Shown here in pieces: positions 55,601-64,000 of a DNA stretch of 64,000 bases. A program made the translations under genes and the position numbers. The DNA comes from Dipteris shenzhenensis (Eukaryota > Polypodiophyta > Polypodiopsida > Gleicheniales). Every line of letters starts with the position of its first letter. Position 1 is the stretch's first letter. The stretch lies in the NCBI GenBank assembly GCA_047967505.1, contig CM106541.1. One strand, 5' to 3'. The notes beneath the pieces are model-generated. The model was not told where the DNA came from. It saw nothing but the letters and a program-made list of their open reading frames with translations, and searched no databases.

Positions 55601-57001
55601 AAGGCAAGATTGGTTGCCAAAGGTTTTGCACAGACATATGGAATTGACTATAAGGAAACTTTCAGCCCAGTTGCAAGGATGGCAACCGTGAGAGCAGTAA
55701 TTGCTATGGCTGCTGCAAAGGGATGGTCTTTGCATCAGATGGATGTGAAAAATGCCTTCTTGCATGGTGACTTGCAGGAAGAGGTTTATATGATGCAGCC
55801 AGAAGGTTATGAGGATAAAGCACACCCCGATTTTGTATGCAGGTTGCGCAAAGCCTTGTATGGCTTAAAACAGGCGCCGAGGGCATGGTCGGACAAGATA
55901 GGGCAATATCTTGTCACTATTGGATTTCAGATTTCCAATTCAGATTTTTCACTTTATGTGAAAAGGACAAACAGAGGGATTGTGCTTATAGTCATCTATG
56001 TTGATGACTTGATTATTACAGGTGATAGCGATGCAGACATTAATGAAGTGAAGCTGCTGTTGAAGCAGAAATTTGAGATGAAGGATTTGGGAGAGCTGCG
56101 TTACTTCTTGGGCATTGAGGTTATTAGATCCCCGAGTGGGATATGGCTATTGCAAAGGCAATACGGTTTGGACATGCTGTCCAAATATGGGATGACAGGC
56201 TGTAAGCCTATCTCTGTTCCATTGGAGCAGAATGTGAAGCTCAATGCAGAGTCAGGTGAGCTTCTTGAAGATATTACTATGTACAGGCGCATAGTAGGTA
56301 GCTTGATTTACATGACTATAACCCGACCAGATTTGAGCTATGCTGTGGGGCTGGTGAGTCAGTTTATGCAGGCACCGAGGAAGCCACATTTGGATGCGGC
56401 TAGGCGCATACTGCGGTATGTGAAGTCCACATTGCATTATGGACTGTTTTATGAAGCTGGGTGTGCATTACAGGTACATGGATACACAGACGCTGACTGG
56501 GCTGGTAGTGTCTCAGACAGGAGATCTACTAGTGGTTTTATGTTTTCCCTTGGGAGTGGTGCCATCAGTTGGAGCAGCAAGAAGCAGCCAACAGTTGCCT
56601 TGTCGAGCACAGAGGCTGAGTACAGGGGTGCAGCAATGGCTGCATGTGAGGTAGCTTGGTTACGGAAGCTACTTGCAGATATGGGACAGTCAGTTCATGC
56701 AGCAGTTGTCATTCATTGTGACAACATTAGCAGCATCATGCTTGCTAATAACCCAGTTTATCATGCTAGAACGAAGCACATTGAGGTGCATTATCACTTT
56801 GTGAGAGAGAAGGTTCTAGCTGGTGAGATTGATCTTGTCTATGTCAGCAATGAGGAGCAGGTGGCTGATATTTTTACGAAGGCATTGGGTACCGAGAAGC
56901 TTCGCAGATTTAGGAGCTTGCTTGGTGTACGTGAGATGGATTTGAGCTTGAGGGGGAGTGTTGAGATATCAAGCTCTATCCCCGACATATCTCCTGGATG
57001 A
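52646..57001 (+). CDS. Copia gag-pol polyprotein, intact (1451 aa)
   Basis: ATG 52646 (MSENLSTIV) was chosen over the in-frame ATG at 52619 because conserved Gag sequence starts there; the 9 extra residues lack similarity. Domains: Gag UBN2 region (residues about 15-200), RG-rich stretch (about 225-265), zinc knuckle CYYCGKPGHKENTC from 272, protease DSGAS with Asp340, pre-integrase zinc region (about 475-530), integrase with Asp542, Asp604 and Glu640, variable linker (about 760-940), RT with YVDD (Asp1120/Asp1121), RNase H with Asp1282, STEAEY and HCDN. The protein packages, copies and integrates the element. It is a single frame with no shift between gag and pol. The stop lies in the 3' LTR, so the last residues (about VEISSSIPDISPG) are LTR-encoded. 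Confidence 0.96.
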   Translation: MSENLSTIVSEKLDKNNFQAWKFRMTNFFMGKGVWDYISGETAEPVLGAAPTLAELKAFKEWHEKARKCLYWLSVSISDSMIVHIQDLETPKEAWDTLVKLYSTNTKARKMQLKQELHNVQRKNLNINEYSLKVKGLADSLASIGAPVDDEDLVSVTLNGLGKDYAQFRTSIGVRETFPDFQELIALLLSEEQRNGGSATSTSQETTFYSNTGRGRGRGRGRSGGRAGNQNQQQQQENQSYGGGRGSSRGRGSQRGRGSWQRNQQVNSSIECYYCGKPGHKENTCYKKQNDIKSGKLQQSNYASSSGHGDDRNEHLFVMQHMVNSMSGDAAACNDVWYVDSGASNHMTSHGEWFHDVRNLDKPGYVETGDDTAHPITQVGKVPLAMQDGKTKYLADVLHVPKITKNLVSVGQMVEQGLQVRFNPDGCFVEDLKNKCRLVAKGNKNGRMFTLDVDMPEVKAAMFAHGRGVIADIEIWHKRIGHVNIQRLKSMQTKNIVAGLPKFRVEGMQKVCEACQMGKQARHAFPKNAKVSRRPLEVIHSDVWTTKAASIGGCHYYVTFIDDYTRKVWIYFMKHKSEVFSHFKAFKAMVEKEKGVYIKVLRSDGGGEYFSEEFCEYLKEQGIQRKYSCRSTPQQNGVAERKNRHIAEVGRAILNEKNMPDYFWAEAVATAVYIMNRTPTAAVHGMTPEEMYTGQKPDISHLKVFGCIAYVHVPDEKRTKLDPKAEKCIFIGYAQHHKGYRCYNPSTRKMQVSRDVVFDEMSSWYAPTVMVGDADAGNGNAAINAEQQSQALSGPRESSTSGSNAWTGRLRSSESSHGSPDSVVQVSHKGKEKVDHAPVFDVSAGSSHVDGESSGSEMSLDEELGIPSIVTPGARKSRHDLKTPATDPVVRRSTRIKYPIDRLRYDGYTAHHYAYMVKVLEEPEPTCFEDAAGHKNWEAAMDEEMAALDANHTWDLMPLPHDKKAIGCKWVYKVKHNADGSVSRYKARLVAKGFAQTYGIDYKETFSPVARMATVRAVIAMAAAKGWSLHQMDVKNAFLHGDLQEEVYMMQPEGYEDKAHPDFVCRLRKALYGLKQAPRAWSDKIGQYLVTIGFQISNSDFSLYVKRTNRGIVLIVIYVDDLIITGDSDADINEVKLLLKQKFEMKDLGELRYFLGIEVIRSPSGIWLLQRQYGLDMLSKYGMTGCKPISVPLEQNVKLNAESGELLEDITMYRRIVGSLIYMTITRPDLSYAVGLVSQFMQAPRKPHLDAARRILRYVKSTLHYGLFYEAGCALQVHGYTDADWAGSVSDRRSTSGFMFSLGSGAISWSSKKQPTVALSSTEAEYRGAAMAACEVAWLRKLLADMGQSVHAAVVIHCDNISSIMLANNPVYHARTKHIEVHYHFVREKVLAGEIDLVYVSNEEQVADIFTKALGTEKLRRFRSLLGVREMDLSLRGSVEISSSIPDISPG
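56951..56958 (+). other. Polypurine tract of A3
   Basis: AGGGGGAG directly before the 3' LTR; also part of the coding frame. Confidence 0.87.
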
Positions 57002-57256
57002 CTATCATTTATGTCACCGCCTATGTTAGTTGTACTCGTGGTGTAGTTAGACTACCACGTATGTTTTTGGTTTGGGTTCACATATGAACCACGTATTCTA
57101 GGTTTTGACATATAGGGTATTTCCCTCTTCTATTGTATTGTTGTTGTGTGCAAAAGTGAAGAAAGGCTTCACCCTCCAACCTTGTGTCCTCTCTCTTTTG
57201 TGTGTTGTGAAGAAAGCTGAACTTGAGTCTCCTATCTCTCTCCCTTATTCTTTACA
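56959..57256 (+). repeat. 3' LTR of A3
   Basis: 298 bp, one difference from the 5' LTR. The first 43 nt are coding for gag-pol. Confidence 0.97.
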
Positions 57257-57261
57257 TCTAA
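57257..57261. repeat. Target-site duplication of copia A3 (TCTAA)
   Basis: Right-hand copy. Confidence 0.95.
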
Positions 57262-59335
57262 GAAATGGGAGATTGGGTTTTGGTTCTTATAAAATACAAG
57301 CAAGGGAGAGAATTGGCAACTTACGCTCATATGGAAGATACCTCCTCCCACCTTTGTGCATGTGGGATGCCAATTAATGGAGAAATTGTTGGTGCCTTCT
57401 TCTTGGTACTGCTTCACCTGATCCCTAAGCATGTCCATCTCTTCACTAGGTTGTTTAGCTTTGGTCTTTCAGGTGCTTTATCTTTAAAGGAATGGGTCTT
57501 TTTATCTTTGTTCATGCACTTGGCTCAATGCCACTCTAACTTAGACTCACCTTTGGCATTGGGCTTCCACTACTACTTGGAGATCTTGTTGTTATGCTAA
57601 TGTTGCTACATTGATCTCCTCTTTGGGACTCGCAAGTCACGTGGTATTGGTGGAAATGATCTTGTTGTGCATGATAGGCCTCGTATTCTTCCTAGAGAAC
57701 ATTGAAATCTCCAACCAACTCAGTGATGTGCACCTCCATTCGATTTTAGCGAAGTTTTGCCTTTGCCTTATTGAAATGGTGACCTAGGAGGCATCCAATT
57801 TTGCAAAATATGGTGTAGAATTACATTGCTCGGTCTACCTCGTGACTTGCCTAGAAAATGTTGGTGATAAAGGAGCCAAGGGGCATGTCCCCAATTGTTC
57901 TTAGGCAAGGAGGGGGTTGTGCTGCTCGGCGAGGAGATGGGTAGCAATTTGGTCATATGCAAGGCCAAGGTGGCATTGTGGAAGGTAGGGATTCTTAGGT
58001 ATTTGATGATGTTCTCAAATGAACTTTCCATCAGGGGGTGTGTTGAATTAGGCATGGGGATGTCCTTAGGGCTCCTCAAGGACTAGTAGGATGCTTAGCT
58101 CTACACTCAACTCAAGAAACACACTCTTTTATAGGATCTTAGGGTTGATGCACCATGGGGCTGACGATGTGCCAAGAAAAAGTAGCCATTGGACTTGCGA
58201 GGTTGTCAACTTGTGCTATAAGATGCACAAGTGCACATCAAGTTTACCTACGCACTCACCCTCAAAGTTTTGTGATGAGATTTGTGTAGAAAGGGGTGAT
58301 CTAATTCAATTTTCTTTCATCTTTTGCTATGATGGTTTTCCACAGAGGCTCTTAAAATGTTGTCTATGATCTTCTCCCCTCTTCTTTGTGCTTATGTACT
58401 TCAACCAAAATATGAAAAATGGTAGCTTGACTCATTGATGGAGCCGCTAATGGGGTACCATGTGAGCATGAAAAACGGCCTAAGTGAAAGTCGGCATCGT
58501 GCTAGTGGTTGATCGGCAGTAGGGGGTGTTTCATCTCCATGCGGGCGAGTTGTAACAATGTCCATGTGGCGAAGATGTAATACTTTCGTTGACAATCTTT
58601 GTAGCATGTTTGGTTTATACATAAATCATGTCATAGGTTGTCCATTGATTTTTACACATTCAATTGAGTATATCTATGAACATTTGTTGCATCGTTTGGG
58701 TCAATGTGAACATGGGCTTGAGTGAAGATTATTTGATTTTGAAATAAGGAACTAGTCTAAATTGACAAAGATCGCCGCATATTATGACATCTAATTTCTG
58801 AAATAATAATCATGGTTGTCTTTTAAGCCCTTAGTTTATAGCAACAAAGTCCATTTTTTTTCACCCTACCATAGAAAGCTCATCGATTAACAAGTACCAG
58901 GGACAATTGGTTAGCTTATACCTTGATAGAACATAAAGTATCATTGCTCAATTTCTAATGAAGAGCTACATGCATGTTACATGCCTTCAATATTATGTGC
59001 AACCTTTTTCAATAAAAGCCATGAGTAGAGAAAATGGACACTTTTCAATCTTGGAATAATACTTTTTTATAAGACACACAAAACATTTATGACGACGAGG
59101 AATAGATGTATTTTCACCGTAGCTCACATTCATTGAATAACAAGCATTGCATAGCACTAAGTTTTCTAAGCTTATGAAAGTAAGTGTCATTAGGAAGACA
59201 TCTCTATGGTAATTGATGACCAAGGTATACGATTGTGTCATTTTTGTCATTTTGCATCAAGCATATCAAATGTCATGGTATTGGCAGGGGTGTTCACATA
59301 TTGTGCCCATAGTAAAATCGTAGATAGTGCTAGGA
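57262..59335. other. Unassigned interval, no gene recognised
   Basis: Several 60-110 residue ORFs on both strands overlap one another and show no family motif. The stretch 58600-59335 is AT-rich. Nothing here can be supported as a gene. Confidence 0.45.
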
Positions 59336-59957
59336 TTTTTTTATTTTTTATTTTGGTAGAATGCGGGTTTATATTATAAAGTCAAGAAGATATACAAGTT
59401 TTTTACATAAGCGAAAAAAACAAAACAGTTGTTTTTCCTACACGGGGGGAGACCATACTGAGATCTAAGAGTCAGTCAATTGATCTAGGATAAACCCTCA
59501 TTTTTGGGCCTTCCTTGGCACTTCTCTGGCTAGTCTCTTAAGTGTCTGCGTGAATTTCTCCCTTGACATGATTTCATTGCGCACTTTAGCCGATACACTC
59601 GTCGGATCCGCACGAGACACTGGCCTTTTGTATTACGGTAGGCTTAGCGGAGCTTTCAGTGGTTCAGCATGGATAGTACTTTTCTGTGCTTGTGCATGCA
59701 TGATACTTTGCATCACTACTCTCTCTTCAGACACACTGGTAGGGAGAGAGATAGGGTCAGGAGAAATAGGAGGAGTTGTGGTCTGCAGAGGGGTCAGGAT
59801 TTCATTCTCTTGGTGTTGAGGTTGTTCTCTTTCGTTTGATTCCTTCTCCACAAGTAGTTGTATCTACTCTAGTAGGCCATTTTCTTCATGGGCAAGATCA
59901 TCTTTCTAAGCGAATGCTTGCATTTGTCTCTGACTTATGAGGATCTTCTGAAGAATG

Positions 59958-60413
59958 TCACTGTGCTCCTGGTTGCACACATAAGTTTTGAAAGACATTA
60001 GTAGAATCAATAGTTTTATCGTCAAATACTTTTGCACATCGTGAGAACCAAATTGACCACAGTGTCGAAGCTCGGATGGTGTTCCAGTTTGGTAGAGCTC
60101 TGTTAGGGGTGTCTCCCAGGAGGAGATGAGTGTATTTTAACGTTAGTTTGGCGTGATGGATTTGAGCTAAAGACCATAATGTTCTGGATAGTCTACAATT
60201 AAGGATTAGGTGCAGAATGTCCTCTTGGGCACTTCTACATTGCTTGCAAATGTCATCGCTGTGTCCAATCTTGCGAGATCTTCTAGCAGTCCAAGCTCCT
60301 TTGTTTAGGATTAGCCAAATCAAGTAGGATTTCTTCTCAGAGATGTTTTTGTCCCATACCTTTTCGAATCTCTTCACCCACGTTCCCCAAGAGTCTCTCC
60401 TGTGCCATTTCAA
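59958..60413 (-). pseudogene. LINE ORF2 C-terminal zf-RVT domain
   Basis: An open minus-strand frame of 151 residues containing YLIWLILNKGAWTARRSRKI, CKQCRSAQEDILHLILNC and SRTLWSLAQIHH, the Cys/His-rich domain (CX2C...HX4C) that follows RT in plant L1 elements. The frame is intact here although the upstream RT is broken. 59356-59957 is the 3' part of the element with only short frames. Confidence 0.8.
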
Positions 60414-61899
60414 GTTGAGTGTCTTGAGTAATTATTCCTGGCCTTCTACCCAAATTGGGATCGGACTTAACTGCTTTTGTTTGGCCCATCTAAATTCCTT
60501 AAGGGATAGTCTGAGGTGGCCTCCCATCCATGACAGGCTTTCTCTTAACCAGAGCCCCTGCCTCTCATGAATTATTTTCTTCTTCCATCCATTTTCCCTG
60601 CCCTTGGTTCCATAAGTCTCCCTAGGTTTGTGTCCCCTTCTTGTTGAGCCTGAGGGATTTCAAGTCCTTGTCACTTATCTACACCCTCGTCTAGATTATT
60701 GAGATCCAAACTGAATCTTGACTCTACAAAAGGAGCCCATTTTTCTTGAAAAGCCATTCTACTTGATATACTAACGTGTCGACTCCCAGGCTTGCCACAT
60801 TCCCTTCGAAGTTTTGATCCCTCGGTTATACACATTTCATTGCCCAAAAGTGCCACCTCAAAGGGAATCTGCTTCCACTATCTGCATCTCTTGAGCTTGA
60901 CTCTTTTTAGATTGTGTATGATTAGAGTTGCCTAGATTGGGTCAGGGTCAGCACTCCCTTGGTTATTCACTGGTTCATAAACCTTGCCGAGATCGCGTTA
61001 AGGAGGAGGGTTCCTGATGCCACGTGTACCTATTTTTTCATGGTTAATTCTGGACCCTGAGGCTAGGCAAAAAACGTTAAGACATTCCAAGGCTTCATTA
61101 ACTAAAAGTTTATCGTTGTTTAGAGCCAAGTTGGTATCATCCACAAATTGTTGACAGATGATCTGCCTACCTTCTTCGAATTGAATTCCTGTCAGGGATC
61201 TATAAGGGGAGCTAGAGGGAAATCTTGTCTGATAGACCTCTTGAGCATGAAGGGAGGAGAGCTATTTCCATTAATCTTGAGCATGAAGATGCTTGGGAGA
61301 GAAGGATCTCAACGTAGAAAATTTACTCGGGCCCTACTCCCATATCTTGGAGTTAGGAGAGGATGAAGCCCCATTCCATCCTATCATAGGCTTTGTTAAA
61401 ATCTACCTTGAGAAAGTAGTTATCTTGTTGGGTTTTCTCGGCCAGTTCTAGTCCTTCCCAAAGAGTTAGGATAGCCTCTAGAATGTGCCGTCCTTGGATG
61501 AATTCTTTATGTTCTTCATCTTTATTTTTAGCCTATTAGCTAGAGCTTTGGCAAAAATCTTATAGTTGGTGTTCAACATGGTAAGTGGCTGCACTGCCAA
61601 TTTTTTATCTCTTCTTTGGAGCCTCCCTTCAGTATTAATTCAATCACACCTGTATTGATTCTCGGATCCAATGGGACTTTTTCTTTTGAATCTTCCTAGA
61701 GCTCTAGAAGGCACGGACCCACAATGTCCCAGAAGACTTGGTAGAAGTCAACTGGGAGTCCATCCTCTCCAGGAGTCTTCCCTATAGCCATGACATTAGT
61801 TGCTTCTTTGAGCTCCTCGAGGGTGAGGTTTTTGTCTAGGTAGTGGCAGTCAAAAGGGGAGACCTTCTTGATTCTCATCTGTCTACAATGGTCTCTCAC
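60414..61899 (-). pseudogene. LINE reverse transcriptase remnant
   Basis: 61899-61696 has TLEELKEATNVMAIGKTPGE then DGLPVDFYQVFWDIVGPCL, the start of non-LTR RT. Near 61440-61370 the strand reads FLKVDFNKAYDRMEWGFI with the first catalytic Asp. Near 61165-61110 QQFVDDTNLALNND carries the catalytic FVDD. The order and spacing are normal, but frame breaks separate the blocks and the thumb (60420-61090) is fragmentary. It would have primed reverse transcription at nicked target DNA. Confidence 0.8.
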
Positions 61900-62795
61900 T
61901 CTGAATTGGTTGAAAGGATCGCAGTCTCACCCAAAATAGTTTGGAAGTTGGGGGTGACAAGTTCCATAATCTCATTCGAATCCTGCACTAGTCTCCCATC
62001 TTTTTGTAGCGCATCCAAGGATTCATTGGCATGTTTCTTTCAAAGACTCTTGTATATTGATTCAATGGCCCTATCTCTTTTTATTGCCCACTAGTCTCTT
62101 GTGTATATCCTTACTTGTCTTGCTTCAATTTTTGCCTCAGTCCTCAATTTGTTCCTTGTCCTTCTTAGTTGATCTTGTCCTTGAGGTGAGTAGTCAAATC
62201 TCCAGTGTCTGGATCTTGTCTTCTAGGATTTGTCTCCTCACTCGAGTGGCTTTGTCAGATCTGTTTGATTGCTTTGAAGAAGCATCTTGTTTGTTCAGTG
62301 TGGCTCCCAACCATTTGTCTGTGGTGCTAGCTATTCCTCTAAATGCCATTTGCTAAATTCTTGCAATCGTGGTCTGGATGTAGGGTAGCTGAAAGAAAAA
62401 AGGGTTGGCTTTGAACCAAGAGCGAAATCTCCTCCCTTCTCCCTTTTCCAGTGAAAAAAGTATTGGATTGTGGTCAAAGAAAGGGAGAGACATGAGAGCA
62501 CTGGCCTTATGGCAAAGAGCATCATCCAAAAGTCTTCTAGAGTAGTAGGATTTGTCTAGGCGGGATTTTATGTGGTTCTGCCCTATTTGATTATTGGTCT
62601 AGGTGAAGTCTGTGTCCTCGAAGGCATCTACCATATTGAAATCCCCTAGTAATAAGATAGTGTTATATTTCAGGGATTTACCTTCCTGCATAAGAGCCCT
62701 TTCCCTAGTAGAGTTGGGTACATAGATCGAGAACAATTGACACTCTAGGTTGGGATGCGTAAAGTCAACCCCTATCCTATTTTAGCCAAAGGTAG
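61900..62795 (-). pseudogene. LINE region between endonuclease and RT
   Basis: Minus-strand frames are open only in short blocks (for example SLPFFDHNPILFSLEKGEGR near 62490-62430, which contains the SDHxP-equivalent FDHNPI of the endonuclease end). They connect the endonuclease to RT. Confidence 0.55.
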
Positions 62796-63068
62796 TTAGG
62801 ATTCTTGGGAGAGGTTCTTGGCAACTCCCAGCACTACCCCCCCTCTACCTTCTTCGTGATCAATGCAGTACCACTCCCTTTTGTTGCCAACCTGTCTGAG
62901 TTGCCATATTAGCTTTGAACCCCCGACCTTTACTTCCAAGAGTGCTATAAAGTCAGGGGTGAGATGTTTGCTTCTAATCCATCCTCTCAGAATTGCTGGT
63001 CTAAGATCATTTGATAATCCTTCGACATTGAGACTAAGGAAAGTGAATAGGTCTTTCTTTTTCATCAT
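62796..63068 (-). pseudogene. LINE endonuclease N-terminal half
   Basis: The frame starts MMKKKDLFTFLSLNVEGLSN, the normal L1 endonuclease start. It continues FIALLEVKVGG, where the family has LQETK with the catalytic Glu, and GRGGVVLGVAKNL (family GxGGVA). It stops at about 62796; the rest continues in other frames. It would nick target DNA. Confidence 0.78.
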
Positions 63069-63135
63069 TGGTATTGCTTTTGTTTCTTTTCTTCTTAAAA
63101 TTCACTTGTGGCACAAGGTTGAAGCCTCTTGATAG

Positions 63136-63138
<3 letters not shown>

Positions 63139-63179
<41 letters not shown>

Positions 63180-63188
63180 CTCTCTCTC
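63139..63188. repeat. (TC)n(TG)n(TC)n microsatellite
   Basis: TC repeats at 63139-63170, a short TG run, then TC again to 63188. It lies between the LINE and the copia B fragment. Confidence 0.95.
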
Positions 63189-63277
63189 TGGCTCCTGGTT
63201 CCTTGGGCTTCTCATTCAAAGAGGCTAAGCGAAGACTTCACCTTCATCCTAGAGGGTTTTTCTACCTTTCACTAGAA

Positions 63278-64000
63278 AAATGTCAGACATGTGCCTAAGC
63301 TGACCAGGAGTCTCATTTAAGCGGGTCAACTAGATGATGCTAGTTTTTAGACCACTTTTAGCTTTCAAAGTTGGAAAATTCAGAAGGGCTCTATGGTTTT
63401 GGCAAGAGGTGTCAAGTGTGGGACATTGTATCCCTTACATCTATCAGGGATGTCTGATCATGTTGTTGCAATAACCGAGCAACCAAGTACTTCTTTGTGC
63501 CATTGTAGGTTGGGGCACATGAGCCAGAATGGAATGAAACTTTGATGCCGTTTGGGTTATGTACCACATTTGAGTTTTTCTAATCTTGAATTTTGTGAGC
63601 ACTGTCTCTATGGGAAGCAGACTAAATCAGCCCATAAAAGAACGGGAAAGAAAGATCTTGAAAGGCTTGATTTGGTGCATTCAAAAGTATGTTTTCCCAT
63701 GCCTACACAGTCATTAGGCAGGGCTGAATACTATGTGACATTCATTGATGACGCAACTAGGAAAGTGTGGGCTTATGCTATAGCTCAGAAGAGCGATGTT
63801 TTCTAGGTATTTCAAAATGGTTGGCTTTGGCTAAAAATCAATTAGGTAGAATGCTTAAATTCCTATGGACTGATAATGGTGGAGAGTATATCTCTCATGA
63901 CTTTTACAAATTCTATGATACACGTGGGATCAAGAGGGACCTCACATCCCCTCATACTCTAGAGTAGGTTGCAATGTATGCTTTCCAATACAAGTCTTTC
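63278..64000 (+). mobile_element. Copia family B, second copy (fragment, runs off the window)
   Basis: Homologous at the nucleotide level to 38970-39750 of B1, starting abruptly inside the protease region (GTCAGACATGTGCCTAAGC) and covering the pre-integrase zinc region and integrase core. 63552-63806 reads CEHCLYGKQTKSAHKRTGKK and YYVTFIDDATRKVWAYA; the first catalytic Asp is lost (LVHSKVC versus LVHSDVC). 63830-63967 keeps LWTDNGGEYIS. About 45 bp that encode the catalytic Glu segment in B1 (around 39658-39700) are deleted near 63966. It continues past 64000. Confidence 0.88.

Larger units (their letters stand above)
51771..57256 (+). mobile_element. Copia family A, copy A3 (intact, plausibly autonomous)
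   Basis: 5486 bp with 298-bp LTRs differing at one position (C versus T, LTR base 17), TG...CA ends, a primer site, a polypurine tract and a perfect 5-bp duplication. It is the only element in the window whose gag-pol frame has no stop or shift. All catalytic motifs I could check are present. It inserted recently, about 1.9 kb downstream of the Vps62-like gene and in the same orientation. Confidence 0.97.
59336..63130 (-). mobile_element. Minus-strand L1-type LINE, 5'-truncated
   Basis: Endonuclease, reverse transcriptase and the C-terminal zinc domain occur in order on the minus strand. A T-rich run at 59336-59355 (plus strand) is the expected poly(A) tail of a minus-strand LINE. ORF1 is missing: the sequence upstream of the endonuclease start is a (TC)n tract and then a copia fragment. 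Frameshifts and stops occur throughout, so it is inactive. Confidence 0.8.

Noticed and set aside
57768-58369. Overlapping ORFs of 60-100 residues on both strands
   Set aside because: They conflict with each other and show no recognisable domain; chance ORFs are likely.
1-64000. CRISPR arrays, bacterial operons, tRNA or rRNA genes
   Set aside because: No regularly spaced identical repeats, no prokaryotic gene layout and no tRNA or rRNA signatures were seen; the repeats present are microsatellites, minisatellites and transposon copies.

Overview
The window looks like nuclear DNA from a land plant with a transposon-rich genome. It holds Ty1/copia and Ty3/gypsy retrotransposons with tRNA-iMet-type primer sites, L1-type LINEs, a Helitron replication-protein remnant, a small inverted-repeat element and long microsatellites. 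The only host gene I recognise is a plant DUF946/Vps62-like gene at about 48.2-49.9 kb. The species cannot be fixed from the sequence. I saw no tRNA, rRNA, CRISPR array or bacterial-type operon.

Layout. 0-16.2 kb: a copia gag scrap and a (TC)n tract, then a decayed minus-strand Ty3/gypsy element of the dual-RNase-H (Tat-like) kind. Two members of one copia family (called family A here) split it: copy A1 (3119-8607, TSD CATTA) sits between its two RNase H domains, and copy A2 (9932-14906, TSD ACAAC) sits upstream of its reverse transcriptase. 16.2-23.2 kb: low-coding DNA with a telomere-like minisatellite, a 144-nt pure purine tract, a broken coiled-coil ORF and three short tandem repeats. 23.2-26.9 kb: a plus-strand LINE remnant interrupted by copia gag pieces in opposite orientations. 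26.9-30.6 kb: a minus-strand, 5'-truncated relative of family A (A4), fused at about 30.58 kb to a plus-strand gypsy pol remnant (30.6-33.0 kb). 34.9-35.1 kb: a MITE-like inverted-repeat element. 35.6 kb: a primer site next to an LTR end. 36.28-42.14 kb: a second copia family (B) with about 170-bp LTRs and TSD GCTAG. 43.56-44.87 kb: a near-perfect 653-bp tandem duplication touching a Helitron Rep remnant (44.87-46.24 kb). 47.6-49.9 kb: the Vps62-like gene. 51.77-57.26 kb: family A copy A3 (TSD TCTAA), with one uninterrupted 1451-codon gag-pol frame. 59.3-63.1 kb: a minus-strand LINE. 63.28-64 kb: a second family B fragment running off the window.

How the parts relate. A1, A2 and A3 have 298-bp LTRs that match within each element at all positions (A1, A2) or all but one (A3), so they inserted recently. 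A3 is the plausible autonomous copy. A1 differs by two nonsense codons. A2 has two CAG-to-TAG changes and a 480-bp in-frame deletion. The gag-pol frame of family A runs through the polypurine tract and stops 43 nt inside the 3' LTR, a layout also kept in the divergent A4. Family B element B1 is older (LTRs about 4 percent different). Nothing here is clearly an undescribed system. The best leads are the LTR-encoded C-terminal tail of family A, the paired motifs in its LTR promoter, and the Helitron remnant with its fresh tandem duplication about 1.4 kb or more upstream of the one host gene.
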